Below are positions 52,401 through 60,890 of a stretch of 64,000 bases of DNA, in pieces. The stretch's first letter is position 1. Each line of letters opens with the position of its first letter. Under the pieces are notes generated by a model. That model did not search any database and was not told the DNA's origin. It saw only the letters and a list, made by a program, of their open reading frames with translations. A program made the translations under genes and the position numbers. Source of the stretch: JADHUC01 sp964617665 (lineage in GTDB: Bacteria > Planctomycetota > Planctomycetia > Pirellulales > Pirellulaceae); NCBI GenBank assembly GCA_964617665.1, contig CAZUAH010000005.1, positions 1 through 64,000 on the forward strand. Reading direction: 5' to 3'.

Positions 52401-53360
52401 AGATTCGTGACCCTTCATCTCGGCTAACGGATCACCCGAGTTCGCGTCCCACAGTTTTACTCCGCCATCGTATCCGGTGGTCGCCAGGACTTTGCCATCC
52501 GGTGCAAAAGCGACGCCTTGCAGCCCAGCCTCGTGACCCGCCAACGTCATCTTCAACTCGCCAGACTCAATGTCCCATAGTCGAGCGGTCGAGTCAGCAC
52601 TGGCGGTGGCAAGCGTCTTTCCGTCCGGAGAAAAGGCTATTCGGATCACCGCCTCGTCGTGCGCGTCGATAGTCCTCAGTTGTTCGCCAGTCTTAACGTC
52701 CCAGATGCTGATTCGACCAAAACGATCCCCTGAGAATTCTCCGCCACCAGCGGCCACGACGCTGCCGTCTGGAGAGAAACTGGCGTCGTGGAAACGAAAC
52801 CGCTCGCCTTCGAACGAGCGGAGTTCTTTTCCATTGGTTGGGTCCCACAGTTTGACTTCATTTGGTTGTTCCGTCGCAGTGATCAGTGTCTTTCCCTCAG
52901 GCGAAAACGACAGCCTGGCCACGCCGGGGGTGGTGATTTTGACCGTGTCTTGCGATTCGATTTCGATGACCTTCACCACGCGGCCCCATCCCGAATACGC
53001 GAGTCGCTTGTTATCGGGCGATAAGGCCACAGAACTGATTCCGCGCCGTTCGGGGAACTCGGCCAATCGTTTCTTCGTTGCCAAGTCCCACAAACGCACA
53101 CAGCCTGCGGTTGTCCAGCGACCGTGGCCTGTCAATAGCAGTTTGCCGTCAGGGGAGAAGGCCAATCGGCGGACCTCCAATGCGTCGTACTGCAACAGTT
53201 GCGGCCGGGCTAAGAACTTCGTTGGTTCGTTGTGTGAATAGGTCCGTCCTGCGTCTTGTCCCAACAATGGTGACGACGTCAGACACACAGCCGCAATCGC
53301 CAAGTGGACGAATCGCCTAAAGTGGAATTGACCTGCGTCTGGTCCTGCGAGCATGCTCAT
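49482..53360 (-). CDS. Exported 28-repeat WD40 protein (four seven-bladed propellers)
   Basis: About 1292 residues. The ATG at 53360 has AAGGAG seven bases upstream, better than the in-frame GTG two codons earlier. Signal peptide HLAIAAVCLTSSPLLG. I count 28 WD40 motifs (FSPDGKLLLTG, FAPDGKVLATT, SPDGKTLASTT and the like), which equals four seven-bladed rings. The third ring, about 655-955, and the fourth, about 985-1292, are clearly copies of one another; both include GDYRQP followed by VKLWDL and end TAARIHQWPED/TAAQIRLWATP. It probably serves as a protein scaffold. No enzymatic or TIR/kinase domain is fused, unlike many planctomycete WD40 proteins. Confidence 0.9.
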   Translation of the reverse strand: MSMLAGPDAGQFHFRRFVHLAIAAVCLTSSPLLGQDAGRTYSHNEPTKFLARPQLLQYDALEVRRLAFSPDGKLLLTGHGRWTTAGCVRLWDLATKKRLAEFPERRGISSVALSPDNKRLAYSGWGRVVKVIEIESQDTVKITTPGVARLSFSPEGKTLITATEQPNEVKLWDPTNGKELRSFEGERFRFHDASFSPDGSVVAAGGGEFSGDRFGRISIWDVKTGEQLRTIDAHDEAVIRIAFSPDGKTLATASADSTARLWDIESGELKMTLAGHEAGLQGVAFAPDGKVLATTGYDGGVKLWDANSGDPLAEMKGHESGALAAEFSPDGKTIASGGVDRVVRLWDVAERKQAGVLSPKEAQADPFGLVLAVACSPDGRTIASAHQGTTAVRLRNAETGAVLRVLSGHEGDVSSVAFSPDCRSLATASCDDTVKLWDVATGKEQKTLAGHTDWVLSVAFLPDGKMLASSSRDKTVRLWNVETTECIATIEGHTELIRTVAFSPDGKLLASASADRSVKLWDVESRKEKLSLETPEGTSAAIAFSPDGKTLADAGQTGTITLWDVATGKARSSLVGHARTVWCLAFSPSGRTLASGGFDNRIILWDPENGERRDILRGHTEVVTSLTFTPNADALISGSADTTIRRWDGAHPAVATLAGAARQVRAVIFTPKGRKLISAGLDGRARVYDTTNGKLLYTLRQFGGAHSAAVSSDGKTLAIGSREIRLWDMAAGESLAVFGTSNLPIRALAFTQNGSILVSGGDNTVKIWDAASRQLLKSLPRQQLDIADLAISPDGKTLASTTGDYRQPEISGQVKLWDLDSCELLQTLPDYVTRYYDVKFTPDGGVLVFSDAQNKVCFWDINGREMKLEIYCDHRVRCFEFIPSKNWLVTTGAPGNVSIWDVASGKRIALCEGHEESTYSLACSPDGTAVATGGQEGLVKLWATPVYRGNDQSTAARIHQWPEDAGSSEAQTVDVAEPPLATLTGPGSGMRYVDFTPDGSKLVVAGYGKHTDVFDVKTGKLLHRLAQESNIFSGAISSDGETLATGGHDVRLWDIKTGERFAAFGRLGGTIRALALSPDGKTLLSGHDNQIRVWDVATTTESLSLPPERLNVYDLAVSPDGKMFAAATGDYRQPTEAGEVKLWDLESGKLLHSVTDDSTWFYDIAFTPDSETLIVPNARGRVRLLDIEKGTVKGDCRCGSRVRALAILPTGNLFATSSGDGQISIWEAASGKRVAMYQGHDKATYTLASSPDGTILASGGVGQTVKLWAIPIDQGDKGTTAAQIRLWATPNE

Positions 53361-53430
53361 CGTCACTCTCCTTATTGCTGACGCGAAGATTCAGCCGATC
53401 TGCGCCGATGTGTTCTGGAGCACAGTTCTC

Positions 53431-54225
53431 TCAGACCGGGATCGGCCAAAACAATCCGGAGAGAGTACCGCCATCGACATAGAGAACTTGGCCAGTGACG
53501 AACGAAGCCGCTTCGGACGCCAAGAAAATCGTGCCGCCGACCATGTCTTCGGGTACTCCCATCCGGCGAAGCGGCGTATTCTGTTGCCGCCACTCGTTCA
53601 TTTCCTCAGTCCCTGGCCCTTCCCACAGCGGCTTGGCTAGTTCGGTCATGGTGAATCCGGGCCCGATGGCGTTGACTCGCACCCCGTGCGGCCCCCATTC
53701 CATGGCCAAGCATTTGGTCATCTGGCTCATGGCGGCTTTTGCCATGGCGTATACGGTCACACGGTTCAGCGGCGAACAGCTGTTGATCGAGTCGATGTTG
53801 ATCTGGGAGCCGCGGCCGGCGCGAATCATATGTCGGCCGGCGGCCAGCGAAAGAAAAAATGCCCCACGGATGTTGATGTTGGTGATGTGGTCGTACACAT
53901 CTTCCGTATACTCTTCGACTTTCATCCGCTTGTTCACACCGGCGCAGTTGACCAGCGTGTCAATCTTGCCGAACTCGTCGACCACCTCGTCCACCATTTG
54001 TTGGCCAGCTTGGGTATCGGCCACGTCGCAGACCTTTGCCCGAACAGTCCCGCCCGGTGGGCAGATCTCTTTAGCACATTGTTCGACCGTCTCGGCCACT
54101 CGGCCGGATATGACGACTTTGGCACCACGTTCGGCGAACGCTTTGGCAATCGCTTCGCCAATTCCGCGGCTTGCGCCGGAGATCAAGACCACTTGGTCCT
54201 GGACTGAAAAAAGATCATCTGTCAT
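53431..54225 (-). CDS. Short-chain dehydrogenase/reductase
   Basis: 264 residues, cytoplasmic. Rossmann cofactor motif LISGASRGIGEA (TGxxxGIG variant SGxxxGIG), DVADTQAG, NCAG and the catalytic Ser146/Tyr159/Lys163 set (INIDSINS, VYAMAKAAM). C-terminal GQVLYVDGG is typical of classical SDRs related to glucose/gluconate dehydrogenases. NAD(P)-dependent oxidation of a sugar alcohol, gluconate or similar compound is likely; cofactor preference is not obvious. The ATG follows AGAGAGGGA. It lies 70 bases upstream of the WD40 gene and is the most upstream member of the minus-strand run. Confidence 0.92.
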   Translation of the reverse strand: MTDDLFSVQDQVVLISGASRGIGEAIAKAFAERGAKVVISGRVAETVEQCAKEICPPGGTVRAKVCDVADTQAGQQMVDEVVDEFGKIDTLVNCAGVNKRMKVEEYTEDVYDHITNINIRGAFFLSLAAGRHMIRAGRGSQINIDSINSCSPLNRVTVYAMAKAAMSQMTKCLAMEWGPHGVRVNAIGPGFTMTELAKPLWEGPGTEEMNEWRQQNTPLRRMGVPEDMVGGTIFLASEAASFVTGQVLYVDGGTLSGLFWPIPV

Positions 54226-54371
54226 GGTGTCCCTCTCTCGCTTGGGCTTGTAATCGTAAGATTATGGTTGGTACGATGTGCCTGTCATCCGAGCCGCTTG
54301 GATGACTCCGGCCTTCTCGGGGGCCGGCCTATTTGCCAATGTCCTATTTGTAGCTGATTCCATACCATCCC
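54226..54371. other. Divergent intergenic region with GC-rich hairpin
   Basis: The gap between the SDR and PII-like genes contains CCGGCC at 54308-54313 pairing with GGCCGG at 54322-54327. It is followed by an AT-rich stretch but no Shine-Dalgarno ahead of the PII-like start. No small gene is visible. Confidence 0.4.
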
Positions 54372-54752
54372 GTGAAGCAAGTCATTGCGATTGTTAAGCC
54401 GTTTCTCGCAGAAAAAGTGCTCGAAGGCCTGAAGCGAGCCCCGCTCGAGGCGTTGAACGTGCGCGAAGTCAAGGGATGGGGACGTCAGAAGAGCTATCTG
54501 GACGAATACGGCGAAACTGAATTCTCAGTGGCCTTTCTGCCCAAGGTAGAGATCACCATGTGGGTGGACGATGCTCGCGTGGACGAGATCATTCGCAAGA
54601 TTGTCGACGTTGCTCGCACCGGGAGAATGGGTGACGGAAAGATCTTCGTCGTGCCCGGCGATTCGTACGAGAAGGCCATTGATATCGCGTCGGCGGAAGA
54701 GAGTACGGTAGGACCTAAGAAGGCATCGCGGAAGAAGAAATCCCGTAGATAG
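54372..54752 (+). CDS. PII-like signalling protein with altered T- and C-loops
   Basis: 126 residues aligned over their length with GlnB: VKGWGRQKSYLDEYGETEFS covers the B-loop-to-T-loop region, LPKVEITMWV and ARTGRMGDGKIFVVP follow. PII trimers sense ATP/ADP, 2-oxoglutarate and glutamine. At position 51, the Tyr that GlnD uridylylates is Phe, and the C-terminal RIRTGE ATP-binding segment is replaced by AIDIASAEES. A lysine/arginine-rich tail (PKKASRKKKSRR) is added. The GTG start has no visible ribosome-binding site. It is a real PII relative, but probably not uridylylated at this site, and may have a divergent ligand preference. No amt gene is adjacent. Confidence 0.85.
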   Translation: MKQVIAIVKPFLAEKVLEGLKRAPLEALNVREVKGWGRQKSYLDEYGETEFSVAFLPKVEITMWVDDARVDEIIRKIVDVARTGRMGDGKIFVVPGDSYEKAIDIASAEESTVGPKKASRKKKSRR

Positions 54753-54781
54753 CCGTTCGGTCCGGATGAACGCACAGCCTT

Positions 54782-55831
54782 TTACCGCAACCGTGTCGCT
54801 TCGCCGCCTCGGCTAATGAGAACGGGCTCGTCGAGTCCGAAATCAGCGCGCAGTTGGCTGATCTGGTGTCGGCGTTCGATCTCGCCAGCCAACGGATCGA
54901 ATGCGAGGTTCTTTCCGGAAAGCGCTGCCAGATGTGCGGCGGCAACAATTCGCTCTCGTTCCTTCTTGTGATTCACAAGCACGAGCCAAGCGCCAATGTC
55001 TCCGGCCAGCCACGTGGCTACGCGTGCAGGCGTGTCCCTTTGATTGATTTTCAACGACTTCCTGATGCGCCGAATCCGTGTTCGCTGTTCGACATTCAAG
55101 GTGCGTTCGTTTAGACCATCCAAATAGGCGAATGCTGATTGGCCCATCTCACACAATTGTCGATCAGCGGCTTGGCGGCGCCGGAATTCGGGGTGGCTCA
55201 GTTGGGTCACCAACTGTTCCATCCGTTCGGTATCCGGTAGCTGCCTGTCTTTCGCCACATCAAGCAACGCGGCTTCAACTCGCCGCGCCGTCCACACCAA
55301 TCGCCAATCTGGTCGAAGCGATTCGAGAACTGGGGCCAAGAATTCTCCAAACGCCTCCGAATCTGCAAGGGTCAAGTGCCAGAAGCTGTCGCCGACAATT
55401 TGATACGAACGCTCTTGGCAGTCGATCGCAAGCGTAATACTGCCAGACTCCGGTTGTCGGTAGCGTATCGTCGCGAGCCGCGATCCAGGGCGCGGGATGC
55501 GTTCAATCGTCACCTTTCTGGATCGTTCGACATCGACAAAGATGCGCTGCTGGTCGTCTTCGTATTCATAGTGTAGCCAGGCGACATCCGGGCTCTTTGC
55601 CGAGAAGGAAAGCGTCTCTCTGACACCAGTGCTCGGATCACCAGAGGTCATCGTGGATCTGCGACCAAGACGCGTGTCGGTGAGAGTCACGCGACCTGAG
55701 ATGATCTCCAAGCGGCCCCAATGGCAACGAGCGACCAGATTGCCCGGATTGGGTTGGCCCTGCCCAAGTGAATTGGACGGTGCACCTGCACAAACCGCAA
55801 TCGCGATACTCCAAGCGGTCCTTCGCCACAT
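54782..55831 (-). CDS. Exported protein of unknown function
   Basis: About 349 residues from the ATG at 55831, preceded by AAAGGACG; upstream in-frame starts lack such a site. Signal peptide TAWSIAIAVCAGAPSNSLGQ. A beta-rich middle (GRVTLTDTRLGRRSTMTSG, SYQIVGDSFWHLTLADSEAF) and a helical C-terminal half, with RRVEAALLDVAKDRQLPD and HPEFRRRQAADRQLCEMGQ of the HEAT-like type seen in planctomycete proteins. I do not recognise a family. The start lies beside the MMPL gene, transcribed divergently, so a shared regulatory region is possible. Confidence 0.65.
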   Translation of the reverse strand: MWRRTAWSIAIAVCAGAPSNSLGQGQPNPGNLVARCHWGRLEIISGRVTLTDTRLGRRSTMTSGDPSTGVRETLSFSAKSPDVAWLHYEYEDDQQRIFVDVERSRKVTIERIPRPGSRLATIRYRQPESGSITLAIDCQERSYQIVGDSFWHLTLADSEAFGEFLAPVLESLRPDWRLVWTARRVEAALLDVAKDRQLPDTERMEQLVTQLSHPEFRRRQAADRQLCEMGQSAFAYLDGLNERTLNVEQRTRIRRIRKSLKINQRDTPARVATWLAGDIGAWLVLVNHKKERERIVAAAHLAALSGKNLAFDPLAGEIERRHQISQLRADFGLDEPVLISRGGEATRLR

Positions 55832-56222
55832 TGGACCACGTCCTTTCAGCCCATCGAGAACGCCGACTGGGCGGCTGGTTCGACGACTTTCGGCTTCTTT
55901 TGCCTCTGTAGGAAACGGCCTCTGTGCCGTTCCGTGAAGTCGTATCGTGGCTGGTGTGGAATCGTGCTGGAACGCCCCAGAGGGCGTCACCTACAGACGT
56001 GCATGTGATTGCTTCGGCAATACAAGATTCGATCTGAAGGGAAACCAGCGGTGAATACGCAAGATGGCGTCCCGTGTCAATGCGAGTTGTTCGCGTGCTC
56101 GATCAAGCATTCGGACGCTAGCACGGCCTGTGGAATCCCCCAATTTCACCCCACACCTTTTCATTTCGCGGCTGGTTTCGGATATTGAGTGCATCCTCGA
56201 CATTGCGACTGGAAAAAACTGG

Positions 56223-59102
56223 GTGTTTACGCGGTTGGGCAATTTCGTATCTGGTCACTGGCTGACGGTCATCGTCGGCTGGGTGTTGGTGGTTGCGCTT
56301 CTGCGCTGGGTGTCCCCGGCTTGGGACGATGTTACACGTGATGGCGATCTGGCCTATCTGCCCGATGGGATGCCCAGCGTTGTCGGCGAACAGTTGTTGA
56401 CGGATGCTTTTCCGCACACACGCGCCAAAAGCCAAATCGCCTTCTTCGTCGCCCGGGATGACCGGAATTTCGACCAGGACGACCAAGCTGTAGCTGACGA
56501 CTTGGCACGGCGTCTCAAGAACCTGCATGGCGTTGCCGCGTTGTCGAAAGGAGACCGACTGGCGGAGGAAGCAGAAGGGCTTCGCATCCAAGGCGACACG
56601 GACGAGTCCGAATCGACGCGCAAGCGTTCGGAAGCGGCTTTCGTGAAAGCGAAAGACGCATTGGACGAGGCCGTTTGGCTCGACGAGAAACTTGCAGAAC
56701 ACTGGGAAGAGAAGCAAGGGGCGGCGGACGAGAAGACTCATGATCTCCAACCGCCCGCACGACTGGCCGCGGCCTATCACAATCGGTCCTTGGCAAACCA
56801 GCGTCTTGGTGAGGAGGAGGATGCGGCCACAGATCGCCAGATCGCGATCGATTGGGATCCGTCGCTGGCAGGCCACGAGGGTGAACTGGTGCCGGAACAC
56901 GGCGCCGAGTTGCCTATTCTGGATGTGTGGACTTGGCGTGACGAGCTTTTCGGCAAGAAGCTGATTACAAAACGAGCTCGGCTAGTCGTCGTCCAATTGT
57001 CAAACGAGTTCATGGCGACGGACAACATCCGCGTCTTGGACTACTTGGAAGCGGAGTTGGAAACACTGCGTCAGAGCATCCCAGAACGGCTACGCGAAGA
57101 ACTGGAATTGGGCTTTTCGGGATCGGCTGCTGTTGGCGGCGATATGCTCCGGGCGGCCAAAGAGAGCATCAAGAACACAGAGTTGTTCACCGTCGTGCTC
57201 GTTGTTCTGATACTCGGGCTGGTCTACCGTTCGCCGCTGTTGGTCGCGATGCCACTGGTAACGATCACCGCTTCGCTGGTCGTAGCCACGTGCGTTGTCG
57301 CATTGCTGACTCAAGTCGGCCAGTTGCCCGGTTTCGAGTGGTGGAATTTCAAAGTCTTCACGACCACAAGGATCTTCATCGTAGTTATCCTCTTCGGCGC
57401 TGGGACAGATTATTTCCTGTTCCTCGCATCGCGATACAAGGAGGAGTTGGAACGCGGATACGAATGTGCCGAGGCTGTGGCTAGGGCGTTGGCAGGTGTT
57501 GGCGACGCTCTTGCCGCCAGCGCGCTGACGACGATCGTGGGACTTGGCACCATGTTCTTTGCCGATTTCGGCAAGTTCACGAACAGCGGTCCAGCGATTG
57601 GGCTGTGCCTTATGGTCACGCTGGCTGCCTGTATCACACTTGCACCGGCACTGCTACGGGCCTTCGGTAGGGCCGTTTTCTGGCCATTCGGTATGCCGCA
57701 ACGGCGTGCTGAGAGCAACGAATCCTCGAATAAAACGTTGGACGCCGGGGCACCTCGGTTCCGTTGGTTGTGGGAGAAGGTAGCGGGCCTGATTGTCGCG
57801 CGTCCGGGGTTGATACTCGTTTGCAGTGTCGTGGTACTCCTTCCGCTGGCCGGTCACGGCTTTTGGAGCGGTGACAACGTAACCTACGACTTCTTTCGGC
57901 AGCTACCGCGAGAGCGACCCAGCCGCTGGGGCGGCGAGGTGATGAGCCAGCATTTTCAGGTGGGCGAAAGTGGTCCGCTGACGGTGGTGGCATATTTGCC
58001 CGATGCAGCACTGGATGCGAAGGAGAACCACGAACAGATTGGAGTCTTGGCCGAGAAATTGTACGTCGACGGCGTGAAGGCGGTGCGCAGTATCACGGAT
58101 CCGTTGGGCGAATTTCCGCCGGACAAGGAAGACGGGCCGTCCAGCAAGCGAGAGTGGCCGGGGCTTTTCAAAAGGTCCGCGTGGCGGAAACGGGTGGCAA
58201 GTTCCCATCCTCGTGTGCAAGAACTCTTTGTGGCCACATATGGACCGTATGCCGGGGAAGTAACGCGTTTTGACTTGATTCTGGAGCATGATCCTTTCTC
58301 GGTAGAAGCCGCCCGCGTTATGAATGACGTCGAGGAGAAGTTGCGAACCATCAGCCAAACCTCCGAATCGGATTGGCATGGCGCTACTTTCGCTTTCACA
58401 GGAACCACTGCCGGGATTCGCGATCTGAAGCTGGTCACTCAATCTGACAACAAGCGAATTCAGATTCTGGTCGTGTTGGCTGTGTTCGGCGTCCTTCTCG
58501 CGATCTTGCGCCGCCCGCTTGTGTGCCTGTACATGATCGCGACCGTATTGTTCAGCTACTATGTGACCATTGGTGCGACTGAGTGGTTTTTCTCGTGGGC
58601 CTACGGTCCCGATTTTCAGGGATTGGATTGGAAAGTGCCGCTGTTTTTGTTCGTAATCCTTGTCGCCATCGGGCAGGACTACAACGTCTATTTGGCAACG
58701 CGAGTCTTTGAGGAACAGGAACGCCGAGGACCGTTGGAAGGTCTGCGTTTTGCGGTAATTCGCACGGGCGGAATCATCACCAGTTGCGGCGTGATCATGG
58801 CCGGTACGTTCAGTTCTATGACAAGCGGAACGTGGGGACGGGCGATACCAGAGTGGGTTCCGCTGGCATCGACGATCTTCGCGACTAATGGTGGCGCGCT
58901 GCCGGCCATCGTGCAACTGGGCTTCGCGCTTTCGCTGGGCGTGATGCTCGATACGTTTATCGTGCGTTCCGTCCTGGTGCCCGCCTTCCTTGCGCTCGTC
59001 AGCCGACGGCAGCCCAACGACAACGATCCCACGCCGACGACGCCCGGATCGACGCCACACACGGATCGCTCGCGAGAGTCCGCGGCGAAGGTTACGTCGT
59101 AA
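56223..59102 (+). CDS. MMPL-family transporter with TPR-like insertion
   Basis: About 959 residues from a GTG at 56223, where the family-typical FTRLGNFVSGHWLTVIVGWV begins; the frame is open to 56064, so an earlier start is possible. It has the MMPL/RND layout: one membrane helix, a large soluble loop, five helices, then the same again. The two GxxxDY proton-relay motifs are GAGTDYFLFLASRY and AIGQDYNVYLATRV. The first loop contains a charged helical segment, including AYHNRSLANQRLGEEEDAAT, that looks like a TPR hairpin and is not usual in MMPL proteins. These transporters export lipids or other hydrophobic substrates using the proton gradient. Confidence 0.85.
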   Translation: MFTRLGNFVSGHWLTVIVGWVLVVALLRWVSPAWDDVTRDGDLAYLPDGMPSVVGEQLLTDAFPHTRAKSQIAFFVARDDRNFDQDDQAVADDLARRLKNLHGVAALSKGDRLAEEAEGLRIQGDTDESESTRKRSEAAFVKAKDALDEAVWLDEKLAEHWEEKQGAADEKTHDLQPPARLAAAYHNRSLANQRLGEEEDAATDRQIAIDWDPSLAGHEGELVPEHGAELPILDVWTWRDELFGKKLITKRARLVVVQLSNEFMATDNIRVLDYLEAELETLRQSIPERLREELELGFSGSAAVGGDMLRAAKESIKNTELFTVVLVVLILGLVYRSPLLVAMPLVTITASLVVATCVVALLTQVGQLPGFEWWNFKVFTTTRIFIVVILFGAGTDYFLFLASRYKEELERGYECAEAVARALAGVGDALAASALTTIVGLGTMFFADFGKFTNSGPAIGLCLMVTLAACITLAPALLRAFGRAVFWPFGMPQRRAESNESSNKTLDAGAPRFRWLWEKVAGLIVARPGLILVCSVVVLLPLAGHGFWSGDNVTYDFFRQLPRERPSRWGGEVMSQHFQVGESGPLTVVAYLPDAALDAKENHEQIGVLAEKLYVDGVKAVRSITDPLGEFPPDKEDGPSSKREWPGLFKRSAWRKRVASSHPRVQELFVATYGPYAGEVTRFDLILEHDPFSVEAARVMNDVEEKLRTISQTSESDWHGATFAFTGTTAGIRDLKLVTQSDNKRIQILVVLAVFGVLLAILRRPLVCLYMIATVLFSYYVTIGATEWFFSWAYGPDFQGLDWKVPLFLFVILVAIGQDYNVYLATRVFEEQERRGPLEGLRFAVIRTGGIITSCGVIMAGTFSSMTSGTWGRAIPEWVPLASTIFATNGGALPAIVQLGFALSLGVMLDTFIVRSVLVPAFLALVSRRQPNDNDPTPTTPGSTPHTDRSRESAAKVTS

Positions 59103-59112
59103 GAAGAAGCTC

Positions 59113-59220
59113 TCAGCGGTCAACTTTCAGCGTTTGGAGGAGTCGCGCGTGCGTTTGCCATGCATCCGGCACAGGGGCTGCACCGCCGTCGTTCACATGC
59201 CTTGTCTTACTGACCGCTGA
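59113..59220. repeat. Short inverted repeat between the MMPL and purD genes
   Basis: TCAGCGGTCA at 59113-59122 and TGACCGCTGA at 59211-59220 are exact reverse complements ten bases long, about 88 bases apart; flanking AAGC and GCTT add to the symmetry. The region separates two convergent genes. It may help terminate transcription from both sides or be a repeat remnant. Confidence 0.45.
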
Positions 59221-59245
59221 TGGCTGACTGCTGTTAGCTTTCTCT

Positions 59246-60535
59246 TTACTGCAACGCCTTGTCCGAAATGTCCTTTCGGCACCAGCCTCCCTGCCAGCGG
59301 ATGCATTTGACGGCCGTGTACGCTTGCAGTTTCGCTGCGGCGATCGATTCTCCCAGTGCGGTAACGCCCAACACGCGGCCGCCGTTGGTCACGACCTCGT
59401 CGCCGGACATCGTGGTACCGGCGTGGAAGACTTTCACATCCGGCAATGCGTCGGCCTCGGCCAAGCCGCGAATTGGTTTGCCTTTCTCGTAGCTTCCAGG
59501 ATAGCCTTCACTGGCCATCACAACGCACACGGCCGGACGCGGATCCCAGTCGATTCCATCGAGTTCTTCCAGGCGGTCATCCACAGCCGCGTCCAAGATG
59601 TCAACCAAGTCCGTCTTCAGTCGCATCAACAACGGCTGGCACTCGGGATCGCCGAAGCGGACGTTGTATTCCAGAACTTTTGGGCCTTGATTCGTGATCA
59701 TCAGCCCGGCGTACAAGACACCCTTGAACGGCGTGCGTCCGCGCTTGAGCGCGTGTACCGTCGGTACCAGTACGTGCTCTTCGATCCACTGCAACATCTC
59801 GCCGTCCACCAATGGCGCCGGGCAGTAAGCGCCCATTCCGCCAGTGTTGGGCCCCGTATCGCCGTCGTGTGCGGGCTTATGATCTTGAGCTGGAGGCAGC
59901 GTGAGGATCGTTCGGCCGTCGGTGATGGCCAGCACGCTCGCCTCTTGCCCGTCCAGTCGCTCTTCGATGACCATCGAGTCGCCCGCGTCGCCAAATTCGC
60001 GTTGCCGAGCGACTCGGTCGATAGCATCCAGAACTTCTTGTCGTTTCTGGCAAACGATGACGCCCTTACCCGCCGCAAGCCCGTCCGCTTTCACGACCAG
60101 CGGAACGTCCTCATCATCGTCGGTATAGCGGTCCATGACGAATCGCGTCGCGCTTTCGGCATCCTGAAAGACGTGATAGTCGGCTGTGGGCACATCCGCA
60201 TTCCGCAAGAGATTCTTGCAAAATACCTTACTGCCCTCCAGTTGAGCGGCAGGCCCTGCTGGTCCGAATACTCGCAGTTTGGCTTCGTTGAAGGCATCTA
60301 CAATCCCGGCGGCCAACGGGGCCTCGGGGCCGACCACCGTCAACTCCACGCTGTTGGAACGGGCGAAGTCAATCAGTTTGCCGAAATCCGTAGTCGCGAT
60401 GTCCACATTCTCGGCGTCCAACGCAGTTCCCGCATTGCCAGGAGCAACAAACAGTCGCTCAACACGCGAACTCTGAGCGATTTTCCAGGCCAAAGCATGC
60501 TCACGACCACCGTTTCCGACGACTAGTACGTTCAT
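59246..60535 (-). CDS. purD: Phosphoribosylamine--glycine ligase
   Basis: 429 residues, a full-length GARS of purine biosynthesis: joins phosphoribosylamine and glycine using ATP to form GAR. Recognised by MNVLVVGNGGREHALAWKIA at the N-terminus, ELTVVGPEAPLAAGIVD, the ATP-grasp PLVVKADGLAAGKGVIVC, VIEERLDGQEASVLAITDG, HKPAHDGDTGPNTGGMGAYC and EYNVRFGDPECQPLLMRLKT. A strong ribosome-binding site (AAGGAGG, read from 60553 to 60547) precedes the ATG. No other purine gene is adjacent. This is the one clear housekeeping gene in the window. Confidence 0.98.
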   Translation of the reverse strand: MNVLVVGNGGREHALAWKIAQSSRVERLFVAPGNAGTALDAENVDIATTDFGKLIDFARSNSVELTVVGPEAPLAAGIVDAFNEAKLRVFGPAGPAAQLEGSKVFCKNLLRNADVPTADYHVFQDAESATRFVMDRYTDDDEDVPLVVKADGLAAGKGVIVCQKRQEVLDAIDRVARQREFGDAGDSMVIEERLDGQEASVLAITDGRTILTLPPAQDHKPAHDGDTGPNTGGMGAYCPAPLVDGEMLQWIEEHVLVPTVHALKRGRTPFKGVLYAGLMITNQGPKVLEYNVRFGDPECQPLLMRLKTDLVDILDAAVDDRLEELDGIDWDPRPAVCVVMASEGYPGSYEKGKPIRGLAEADALPDVKVFHAGTTMSGDEVVTNGGRVLGVTALGESIAAAKLQAYTAVKCIRWQGGWCRKDISDKALQ

Positions 60536-60890
60536 CTGGGGGATATCCTCCTTGGAAATCCTTGGGTTCTTGGAGTCCGCCGAAAAAGCGCAGTTAGACC
60601 AACGCCTGTTTCAACGGTCTGATGATGGAAGTCCGAACGCGATCCGGCTGATTCTAAGAAGCCGTGGGCCTTCCGTGAAGCCGCCGGATGCTGGGCAGTC
60701 GCACAATTGCACGCGAAAGCTGACAGCGGTAAACTCGCATGCATCAAAAGACACTTATATGTCTTGCGTGGACAGGAAATGCGGCTCCTAAGTGGGCCAC
60801 GTATCCAACGTGCCTTTTGGACGCAAGTCGGGGCATGACCGGAAACTGCCCCACGAATACACCTCTGTTCGCTTAACAGGGAGACACTTG
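60536..60890. other. Divergent intergenic region between purD and the cytochrome gene
   Basis: 355 bases containing both promoters. The purD ribosome-binding site is at 60547-60553 and that of the cytochrome gene, GGGAG, at 60879-60883. From about 60792 to 60855 there is a segment related to the 26961 double hairpin (CCACGTATCCAACGTGCC and GGCATGACCGGAAACTGCCC), with poorer pairing. No gene is evident in the rest. Confidence 0.5.

Noticed and set aside
57903..59123. Minus-strand open frame of 406 codons inside the MMPL gene
   Set aside because: Antisense to conserved MMPL membrane segments, no ribosome-binding site or similarity.
59324..60526. Plus-strand open frame of 400 codons over purD
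   Set aside because: Directly antisense to an unmistakable purD with a strong ribosome-binding site.
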